NCBI GenBank assembly: GCA_013329615.1
Contig: DUKA01000107.1
Coordinates: forward strand, 1 to 5,903
Source of the DNA: Candidatus Bathyarchaeota archaeon
Lineage (GTDB): Archaea > Thermoproteota > Bathyarchaeia > TCS64
Length of the DNA stretch: 5,903 nt
Direction: 5' to 3'
Below the pieces are notes generated by a model. The model did no database searches. It saw only the letters and a list, made by a program, of their open reading frames with translations, and was not told the origin of the DNA. Within the stretch, counting starts at the first letter, position 1; each line of letters starts with the position of its first letter. Shown here piece after piece: positions 1 through 5,482 of this stretch. Made by a program: the position numbers and the translations under genes.

Positions 1-1469
1 GTCCCGGCGTCTCCAACCTCGTGCCGGGGGTGCTGGAGGCGTGGAGTGGCTGTGTGCCCATGTTGGCACTCGGGGGCTCGGCGGCGCTCAGCCACGAGGG
101 GGAGGGCGCATTCCAGGAGGCACCGCAGATGGAGATATTCAGGGGGATAACGAAGTGGGGCTTCAGGGTGCCGAAGGCGGACCGCGCAGCATGGGCCACG
201 AGGCGCGCATTCACCCTAACAGTCAACGGCAAGCCTGGACCCATCTACCTCGAAGTCCCCTTCGACGTCGGGCAGGAGAAGACGAAAGAGACTCGATACA
301 CGCCCTCGATACCCTTCACGAGGATCAGACCCGACCCAGAGGCGCTGAAGCGCGCCGCGGAGCTGTTGCTCGTCGCCGAGAAGCCGGTCATAGTCGCCGG
401 GGGCGGGGCGCTCTACAGCGGCTGCTCGGTGGAACTTATCAAGTTGGTTGAGCTATTCGGAATACCCGTCCTCACTACCCCTAGCGGACGCGGCATCATA
501 CCCGAAGATCACCCTCTCTACCTCGGTCAGGTTGGGCTCTACAGAACGAGGCTCAGCAGGGAGGCGTACCAGTCGGCGGACCTAGTCCTCTCGCTGGGCA
601 GCAGGAACGAGGAGTTCCAGACCTCCGGGTGGCGCTACTACCCACAGGGCGCGGCGTTCATACAGGTCGACATAGACTCCAATGAGCTCGGACGCAACTT
701 CACGCCCGCCGTCCCAGTCGCAGCCGACGCCAAACTGTTCCTGCAGGACCTGCTCGCATACGCGAGGGGCAGGATCAAGAAGACGCCCCTGTCGAAGATG
801 CCTCGCGTCAAGGCGATCATCGACTCAACCGCCGCGTATCTCGCCGAGGTCAATGAGGAGTGCAAGGACGCATCCAAGCCCATCAAGACGAAGCGCGTCG
901 TCTACGAGGCGTGCCGCGCCTTCGGGGCGAAGACCGTGCTCGTTAACGAGAACGGCAGCCAAGACCTGTGGAGCTACTACTGGCCCTACTGGGCCGTTGG
1001 CGCACTCGGTGGGTGCGTCGCGCCCGCGGAGCAGACCTGCATGGGGCTCGCCGTCGCCGGCTGCATAGGCGCGAAGCTCGCTGCCCCTGAGAGGCCCGTC
1101 GTCTGCACCACAGGCGACGGCGCGTTCCAGATGTTCATGAAGGAGATGCCCACCGCCGTCCAGCACAAGGCGCCTGTCACGTGGATTGTGCTAAACAACG
1201 ACAGCCTGGGCTGGATAAAGCTCCACGAGAGGGCGAACAAGGGGCGGTACATCGCCGTCGACTTCGAGGCGCAGCCAGACTTCGTCAAGATCGCCGAGGC
1301 TTCCGGGTGCCACGGCGCCCGGGTCACGGACCCCGAGGACGTAAAGAAGGCGCTGAGGCGTGCGAAGAAGGAGAACGACCGCGGCGTCCCCGCCATGGTC
1401 CAGTTCGACGTGGACCCCTGGGACTTCCCCGAGGGCTTCAAGGAGTTCCAGCCCGATCTCTTCAAGTGA
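1..1469 (+). CDS. Thiamine-diphosphate-dependent enzyme, acetolactate synthase / benzoylformate decarboxylase superfamily (5' partial)
   Basis: The reading frame is open from base 3 (P-G-V-S-N-L before the first GTG at 21), and this stretch matches the GPGxxN-L motif found inside TPP enzymes. The true start therefore lies upstream and GTG 21 is not the start. Numbering residues from GTG 21, the order is the end of the pyrimidine-binding domain (about 1-80, with KPGPIYLEVP at 71-80), a central domain (about 105-250, with KPVIVAGGGA at 121-130), then the PP-binding domain. The cofactor and Mg motif is visible as GDG at 365-367, 24 residues, then NN at 392-393. Enzymes of this family decarboxylate or carboligate 2-oxo acids in the cytoplasm. 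The catalytic Glu that activates TPP would be in the missing N-terminus, so activity cannot be confirmed. The substrate is unknown: acetolactate synthase, benzoylformate, sulfoacetaldehyde or oxalyl-CoA type enzymes are all possible. The ubiD-family gene begins 39 bases after the TGA stop, which suggests a linked pathway. Confidence 0.9.
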   Translation, partial: PGVSNLVPGVLEAWSGCVPMLALGGSAALSHEGEGAFQEAPQMEIFRGITKWGFRVPKADRAAWATRRAFTLTVNGKPGPIYLEVPFDVGQEKTKETRYTPSIPFTRIRPDPEALKRAAELLLVAEKPVIVAGGGALYSGCSVELIKLVELFGIPVLTTPSGRGIIPEDHPLYLGQVGLYRTRLSREAYQSADLVLSLGSRNEEFQTSGWRYYPQGAAFIQVDIDSNELGRNFTPAVPVAADAKLFLQDLLAYARGRIKKTPLSKMPRVKAIIDSTAAYLAEVNEECKDASKPIKTKRVVYEACRAFGAKTVLVNENGSQDLWSYYWPYWAVGALGGCVAPAEQTCMGLAVAGCIGAKLAAPERPVVCTTGDGAFQMFMKEMPTAVQHKAPVTWIVLNNDSLGWIKLHERANKGRYIAVDFEAQPDFVKIAEASGCHGARVTDPEDVKKALRRAKKENDRGVPAMVQFDVDPWDFPEGFKEFQPDLFK

Positions 1470-1479
1470 CCTCGACGGT

Positions 1480-1488
1480 CTTTTATCC
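1480..1488 (+). promoter_or_regulatory. TATA-like promoter element for the ubiD-family gene
   Basis: CTTTTATCC lies in the 39-base gap. Its centre is about 25 bases before the ATG at 1509, the distance at which archaeal TBP/TFB promoters start transcription. No Shine-Dalgarno sequence lies between it and the ATG; the stretch is C-rich. This predicts a leaderless mRNA and supports 1509 as the true start. The purine-rich BRE upstream is weak. Transcription through from the TPP gene is also possible. Confidence 0.5.
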
Positions 1489-1508
1489 CTTGCACCCCAA
1501 CTACCTAC

Positions 1509-3149
1509 ATGCGCGACCTCAGATCGTATCTCAACAGGGTCGAACGCCTTCTACCCGATCAACTCGTCAAAGTCAAGGAGCCCGTAAGCCACGAATACGA
1601 CATCACCAGAAAGATCGAGGAGATAGCGCATGTGCCGGGAAACCCGGCCCTCCTATTCGAGAACGTGAAGGGCTTCAGCCAGCCCGTCCTCATCAACGTC
1701 TTCGGGCACGTCGACAGGATAAAGCTCGCGTTGGAGGGGGCGAGAAGCCCTGTCGCCACACGCCCCGACATGTACAGGGAGTGGGGAGCCCTCATGGCGA
1801 AGACCACCGAACCCACGGTCGTCGCCAACGGACCCGTTAAGGATGTGATACACAGGGGCGCAGACGTTGACCTTACCAAACTCCCGATACTCAGGTTCTA
1901 CGAGCAAGACGCCGGCAGGTACATCACGAGCGGCCTTGTCGCCGCACGCGACCCCGACAGACCCGAGGTCGTCAACCTAACTTACGCCCGGATGCAGCTC
2001 AAGGACAGGGCGAAGATCGGCACAACACTACACAGTAGGGGGAACATGTGGAGCTATTTCGAGAAGTCGAAGGCGAAGGGGAAGCCATTGGACGTGGCGG
2101 TCATAATCGGGGCTCACCCCGCCCTCTACCTCGCCGCGGCGGCGAAGATCACCGGCGAGTACGCTGTCACGGGGTCGCTCATCGGCGAACCCCTGCGCCT
2201 CGTAAAGGCCGAGACGGTGGATGTCCCCGTCCCAGCCGACGCCGAGATCGTGCTTGAGGGTAAGATAACCCTCGCCGAGGAGGACGAGGGCCCCTTCACG
2301 GAGTACAGCGGCTACTTGAGCGGGCGGTCGACGCGTAATGTCTTCGAGGTCTGCTGCGTCTCGATGCGGCGCGACGCCGTCTACCAAACCATCATGCCGA
2401 GCAACTCGGATGAGCACCTCCTCCTCAGCGGGCTGCCGAAACAGGCGAGGATATTCGGCGCCGTCTCCGCCTTCTCGCCGATCCCCGCCGTCAGGGACAT
2501 GTCCTGGCCAGTCTCGGGGACGCACTATATCTGCCTCGTCTCGATGGATGAAGCGGCGTCGAAAGTGCCGGGGTACGCCAAGCAGCTCGGCACGCTGGTG
2601 CTTGGGCTCGACCCCTACCTGAAGCTTGTTCTGCTTCTCCCCTCCGGCGTCGATATCGACGACCTCGGCGCCTGTCTCGAGGCAGCGGCGGAGAGGTGCG
2701 ATATGACCCCCGGCTCGGGGATAGAGATGCTCCACGACGTCTTCTGCCACAGGCTCGACCCGTCCTCGTCGCCAGACGGCACCGCGTCGAAGGCGATCAT
2801 GGTCGCCACCGGGCCGACTAAGGCGATGAAGGGCAGAAAACCTTCGGGGATCGACTGGCCCGGCGTCGGCGAGACAGTGCAACCCCTCGGCGACGGGCGC
2901 CTCACCGTTCTCAAGATGCGCCCCGGCTCCGACGCGAAGGATGCGCTTAGGAGGCTCGTCAAGGGCCCCGGGGTGACGATATGCGTCGACGACGACGTAG
3001 ACGCCTCCGATCTGCGCCAGGTCGTCTGGGGCATGGCGACCCGGTTCCAGCCCGCCGACGACTTCATCCTACAGAGCGGCGGTTTGGGCGTCGACGGGAC
3101 AAAGCCCGAGGGTTGGAAGGCGAAGAGGGCGACGCTGCCCTTTGTCTAG
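1509..3149 (+). CDS. UbiD-family prenylated-FMN-dependent decarboxylase
   Basis: Enzymes of this family reversibly decarboxylate alpha,beta-unsaturated or aromatic acids using prenylated FMN, which a UbiX-type enzyme supplies; no ubiX is in this window. The protein is complete at 546 aa, near the upper end of the family's usual length of roughly 420-550. The spacing of key residues matches my recollection of fungal Fdc1: N156 and R161 (N168/R173), H175 and E217 (metal ligands H191/E233, both 42 apart), and E260/E265 in EGPFTE (E277/E282). Other family marks are DEHLLLSGLPKQA (301-313), the CVDDDVDASDLRQVVW block (492-507) and GGLGVDGTKPEGW near the C-terminus (524-536). All catalytic residues are present, so it should be active. 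The start at 1509 is supported by the TATA-like element 25 bases upstream. The substrate is unknown. The archaeal anhydromevalonate-phosphate decarboxylase is also a UbiD homologue and remains an alternative, but the TPP-enzyme neighbour and the length fit catabolic or biosynthetic acid decarboxylation as well. Confidence 0.93.
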   Translation: MRDLRSYLNRVERLLPDQLVKVKEPVSHEYDITRKIEEIAHVPGNPALLFENVKGFSQPVLINVFGHVDRIKLALEGARSPVATRPDMYREWGALMAKTTEPTVVANGPVKDVIHRGADVDLTKLPILRFYEQDAGRYITSGLVAARDPDRPEVVNLTYARMQLKDRAKIGTTLHSRGNMWSYFEKSKAKGKPLDVAVIIGAHPALYLAAAAKITGEYAVTGSLIGEPLRLVKAETVDVPVPADAEIVLEGKITLAEEDEGPFTEYSGYLSGRSTRNVFEVCCVSMRRDAVYQTIMPSNSDEHLLLSGLPKQARIFGAVSAFSPIPAVRDMSWPVSGTHYICLVSMDEAASKVPGYAKQLGTLVLGLDPYLKLVLLLPSGVDIDDLGACLEAAAERCDMTPGSGIEMLHDVFCHRLDPSSSPDGTASKAIMVATGPTKAMKGRKPSGIDWPGVGETVQPLGDGRLTVLKMRPGSDAKDALRRLVKGPGVTICVDDDVDASDLRQVVWGMATRFQPADDFILQSGGLGVDGTKPEGWKAKRATLPFV

Positions 3150-3227
3150 CTACCACCCGTCGATGTGAAGCCGCGCGTCTAGATCCTCGATAGAACTCTC
3201 TCCAAGTTGCGCCTTCGGGTAGCCTGT
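3150..3227 (-). pseudogene. Possible 3' remnant of a minus-strand gene
   Basis: On the minus strand a 27-codon open frame lies between an in-frame TAA (about 3228-3236) and a TAG at 3152-3150. It ends in EDLDARLHIDGW. Its stop abuts the stop of the ubiD-family gene (TAGCTA at 3147-3152). The other two minus frames just upstream also give protein-like fragments (EITLLILNRLPEGAT and NLERVLSRI), as a frameshifted gene tail would. No start codon, RBS or recognisable family is present, and in GC-rich DNA short open frames arise by chance. This is a weak call, kept because it may mark a gene cut by insertion of the terminase segment. Confidence 0.15.
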
Positions 3228-3266
3228 TGAGGATTAGGAGAGTGATCTCCCCGCCTCATAGGAATA

Positions 3267-3276
3267 TGCATATGCA
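3267..3276. repeat. Perfect palindrome TGCATATGCA
   Basis: TGCATATGCA reads identically on both strands. It lies immediately upstream of the direct-repeat array and about 60 bases before the TATA box. A dimeric HTH regulator could use such a site, but in AT-rich DNA a single 10-base palindrome can be chance. Confidence 0.35.
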
Positions 3277-3279
3277 CAC

Positions 3280-3321
3280 CATATAATACAAATCATATAA
3301 TGTATATCATATTATAGCCTG
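3280..3321 (+). repeat. Three direct repeats with 14-base pitch (CATATAAT, CATATAAT, CATATTAT)
   Basis: The octamer CATATAAT starts at 3280 and again at 3294, and CATATTAT starts at 3308. The step is exactly 14 bases each time, while the six bases between copies differ (ACAAAT, GTATAT, AGCCTG). Conserved octamers with variable spacers look like iterated binding sites rather than a simple tandem duplication. The array ends 10 bases before the TATA box at 3332, so a bound protein could activate or block the promoter. Confidence 0.55.
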
Positions 3322-3324
3322 AAT

Positions 3325-3339
3325 AAAAAATCTATATAA
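3325..3339 (+). promoter_or_regulatory. Archaeal promoter (BRE-like A-tract and TATA box) of the terminase operon
   Basis: AAAAAA at 3325-3330 is BRE-like and is followed by the TATA box CTATATAA at 3332-3339. Transcription would start about 25 bases downstream of the box centre, near 3360. That leaves only a few bases before the ATG at 3367, so the mRNA is nearly leaderless. The AAGGA at 3353-3357 would then fall upstream of or at the transcript start and probably does not act as an RBS. Confidence 0.65.
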
Positions 3340-3366
3340 CTTACTCTTCGAAAAGGAATAATCAAG

Positions 3367-3897
3367 ATGGTGGTCAAGGTGGCGTGGACTCCTGAGGATG
3401 AGGCGCTTCTAAGGCGACTGTATCCAGCGACGCCAACGAAGGTAATAGCAGCGCAGCTGGGTAGAACCCAAGTCGCACTTAGAACTAGGGCTATGGAACT
3501 CGGCATAACCAAGAACGTGGAGAAGCCCAGCGGCTTCGATAACGGCTTCGTACCTCTGACGAGGGAGGAGACGATGAAGCGTGACAAGATCGACCTTCTC
3601 TGCGTGAACTGGAGCCTGCTTGAGATGTATCAGCGTGAGCTTGCCAATCCTGAGCTTAGGACGCGTGACAGGATCAGGCTCATGCACGCCATGAGCAGCC
3701 ACACTGCCACGATAAGCGCCGTGATGAGGGGCAGCGAGGATCAGCTGGGCGCCGAGGACGATATCAAGGCACAATTCCTACGGCTTGAGTTCGACAAAGC
3801 CGACAAGATAACGCCGCGTCGCATCAGGTTCGGGAGGCGAATCTACGCCCTGGTCGATGGGAGGATGGCGGTTGGAGATGGGCCTAAGCGAAGATGA
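3367..3897 (+). CDS. Small HTH protein, presumed terminase small subunit (TerS-like)
   Basis: In tailed viruses TerS recognises the viral genome and hands it to TerL for cutting and packaging. This 176-aa protein is identified mainly by position, directly upstream of and overlapping terL. Residues 6-47 form a Myb/SANT-like or resolvase-like helix-turn-helix: WTPEDEALLRRLYP, a turn, IAAQLGRTQVALRTRAMELG. Residues 68-125 are strongly helical and charged, suitable for oligomerisation. The C-terminus is basic (RRIRFGRR at 151-158 and a final GPKRR), as expected for DNA or partner contact. No signal peptide or membrane segment is seen. ATG 3367 fits the TATA box; GTG 3370 or 3373 are close alternatives. 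The last 41 bases overlap terL in another frame, indicating translational coupling. It could instead be a simple transcription factor acting on the repeats upstream of its own gene. Confidence 0.6.
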   Translation: MVVKVAWTPEDEALLRRLYPATPTKVIAAQLGRTQVALRTRAMELGITKNVEKPSGFDNGFVPLTREETMKRDKIDLLCVNWSLLEMYQRELANPELRTRDRIRLMHAMSSHTATISAVMRGSEDQLGAEDDIKAQFLRLEFDKADKITPRRIRFGRRIYALVDGRMAVGDGPKRR

Positions 3898-5332
3898 TAG
3901 GAAAAAGCTGGTCTCCGCCGTCCTAGCCAGCGACGACTTCTCCCTAAAGCTGAGGCGCAATAGCCTCGATCTGGTTGTGGAGGCGATACGCGACTCCGAG
4001 GTAATGAAGCGCTTCGCCGGCGACCCCGTCTTTTTCTCCGCCCTAATCCTCGGCATCCGACATACACCCTACCAGACCAAGTTCCTCACATCAAGCTCCA
4101 AGCGGATCGTACTCCGCTGGCCCCGTCAGTCGGGGAAGACCCACAGCCTCGCCGCCTACGCCATATGGTACGCGACGACACACCCCAAGACCACCACCCT
4201 AATCGTCGCCCCCAGCCAGCGCCAGAGCATGATGGTCAACGAAGATGTCCAGAATCTCATCGACGGCGCGCCGAGGAGGATACGATCCGCCCTTCTCCGC
4301 CTGAGAACACGAACCACTAACCACTTCCGGAACGGCTCCAAGATCGTCGCCCTCCCAAACAGCGAGAACCTGCTCCGAGGCTACACGGCGCACCTAATAA
4401 TCCTCGACGAGGCCGCCTTCTTCAGAAACGACGAGGAGATATTCCAGTACATACTCACCCCCATGCTCGCCACGACCGGAGGCAAGATGATAGTCAGCAG
4501 CACGCCGTGGGGCAAGAACACGCAGTTCTACCGCATCAACCTCGACCCGGGCTGGGAGGTCCACCACGTCACCTGGCGCGACGCACGCGACGCCGGCATA
4601 TACAAGCCCGAAGGGCTCTCAGAGGTCGAACGCGTCCGCACATCCCTACCACTCACATACCTGACCGAGTACGAGGCCGAGTTCGCCGAGGAGGTGGACA
4701 CGTGGCTCAACCAGGACCTCCTCGCCGCCTCCTGCGGCGACGTGGAGTACCTCCCCTTTAATAGACCTCAGGAGGGCGAATTCTACGCAGGCGTCGACCT
4801 CGGCGAGAGCCAGGACTACTCCGCCATCGCCGTGATACGCCGCCGCGGCGACGGCGCGGACCTCGTGCACATGTACCAGTTCCCCATCGGCACCAGCCTC
4901 GCCGCGACGATCGGCTACCTCAAGATCCTCGGCCAGCGGTGGCGCAGGATCCAAACCACATACGTCGACCAGACAAAACAGGGGCCATACATCATACGGG
5001 ACATGCAGGAAGCCGGGGCGCCGAACCCAATCGGCGTCAACTTCACCGTTCAAAACAAGCAGGAGATGGCCCAGATACTCAGGCAGCGCCTCGCCGAGGG
5101 GCGCCTCACCCTCCCCTACGACCGCGGGCTGCTTGACGAGCTCAACGCCATCCAGTACCAACCGACGAAGACAGGCCACATACAATTAGACCACCCACGG
5201 GGCACACACGACGACCGCTTCTGGGCCCTCGCCCTCGCCGCCTACGCCGCCGAGAAGAACCCACCACCCCACACCCCGCGCGCCGCCACCACACAGGGAA
5301 GAAACAACACCCCATCAAACCCCTACATATAG
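3857..5332 (+). CDS. terL: Phage-type terminase large subunit (packaging ATPase and nuclease)
   Basis: TerL pumps DNA into a procapsid with its ATPase domain and cuts it with an RNase H-fold nuclease. Both domains are visible and look intact in this 491-aa protein. ATPase: Q-motif-like PYQTKFL at 71-77, Walker A WPRQSGKT at 88-95 (K94), Walker B HLIILDEAAFF at 179-189 (D184, E185), and coupling motif VSSTPWGKNTQFY at 213-225. Nuclease: FYAGVDLGESQDYSAIAVI (D314), TYVDQTKQG (D371) and GTHDDRFWALA (D452/D453), the three usual metal-binding acids. Length is normal for the family. The C-terminus ends in a polar, Pro/Asn/Thr-rich tail (about 466-491). The start is uncertain: ATG 3857 has no RBS, while in-frame ATG 3878 gives a 20-base overlap and has GGGAGG 13 bases upstream. 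No portal or capsid gene follows, which is unusual for terL. Confidence 0.93.
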   Translation: MGGWRLEMGLSEDDRKKLVSAVLASDDFSLKLRRNSLDLVVEAIRDSEVMKRFAGDPVFFSALILGIRHTPYQTKFLTSSSKRIVLRWPRQSGKTHSLAAYAIWYATTHPKTTTLIVAPSQRQSMMVNEDVQNLIDGAPRRIRSALLRLRTRTTNHFRNGSKIVALPNSENLLRGYTAHLIILDEAAFFRNDEEIFQYILTPMLATTGGKMIVSSTPWGKNTQFYRINLDPGWEVHHVTWRDARDAGIYKPEGLSEVERVRTSLPLTYLTEYEAEFAEEVDTWLNQDLLAASCGDVEYLPFNRPQEGEFYAGVDLGESQDYSAIAVIRRRGDGADLVHMYQFPIGTSLAATIGYLKILGQRWRRIQTTYVDQTKQGPYIIRDMQEAGAPNPIGVNFTVQNKQEMAQILRQRLAEGRLTLPYDRGLLDELNAIQYQPTKTGHIQLDHPRGTHDDRFWALALAAYAAEKNPPPHTPRAATTQGRNNTPSNPYI

Positions 5333-5482
5333 CAGAGACCACGAGCAAAGACGCCTAAAATTAGAGCATCCAGATCAAAACCGACAACAACCACACACGC
5401 CAGTCACCCCTCCACGCAACAATGAAGAGCAAACAACAACAACGCGCGCCACGCCGGACGACCACACACTCGCAGAAAGAGA
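5333..5482. other. Convergent intergenic spacer, very T-poor on the + strand
   Basis: The spacer between the convergent terL and amidinotransferase genes is A/C-rich on the + strand, with a short CAA run at 5432-5442. By hand count there are only about 16 T in 5221-5460. The minus strand is therefore T/G-rich just after the amidinotransferase stop (for example GTTGTTGTTGTTT at 5443-5431), which could help terminate that gene, since archaeal termination favours U-rich RNA. No hairpin, tRNA or convincing ORF was seen. Confidence 0.4.

Larger units (their letters stand above)
3261..3366. promoter_or_regulatory. AT-rich control island upstream of the terminase pair
   Basis: Base composition drops abruptly from GC-rich to strongly AT-rich at about 3261 and returns to GC-rich at the ATG at 3367. 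Within about 105 bases lie a 10-base palindrome, a three-unit direct repeat, and an A-tract plus TATA box. No open frame of note is present. The layout reads as a promoter with upstream protein-binding sites; a packaging or replication start site is an alternative reading. Confidence 0.55.

Noticed and set aside
21..23. GTG at 21 as the start of the TPP enzyme
   Set aside because: The frame is open upstream and encodes PGVSNL, part of a conserved internal TPP-enzyme motif, so the gene starts outside the window.
1181..1840. 219-aa open frame on the + strand bridging the TPP and ubiD-family genes
   Set aside because: It overlaps two well-supported genes in another frame and has the Arg/Gly/Pro-rich composition of a shadow frame.
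2028..2882. 284-aa open frame on the minus strand
   Set aside because: It lies wholly inside the ubiD-family gene, whose + strand product has all family motifs. The minus frame is Arg/Gly/Asp-rich with no domain, a usual shadow in GC-rich DNA.
3237..3250. Small hairpin GGAGA-GTGA-TCTCC as a terminator or structured RNA
   Set aside because: The stem is only 5 base pairs and no T-run follows directly. A GNRA-type loop is interesting, but the structure is too small to support a call.
3150..3260. tRNA gene or tRNA-derived attachment site at the left edge of the terminase segment
   Set aside because: Neither strand has a credible T-arm (GTTCGAATC type) or acceptor stem, and I found no matching direct repeat in 5333-5482.
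3280..3321. CRISPR array
   Set aside because: Only three 8-base conserved units with 6-base spacers; CRISPR repeats and spacers are far longer, and no cas gene is near.
4646..5185. 179-aa minus-strand open frame inside terL
   Set aside because: It is antisense to the TerL nuclease domain, with no promoter, RBS or recognisable motif.
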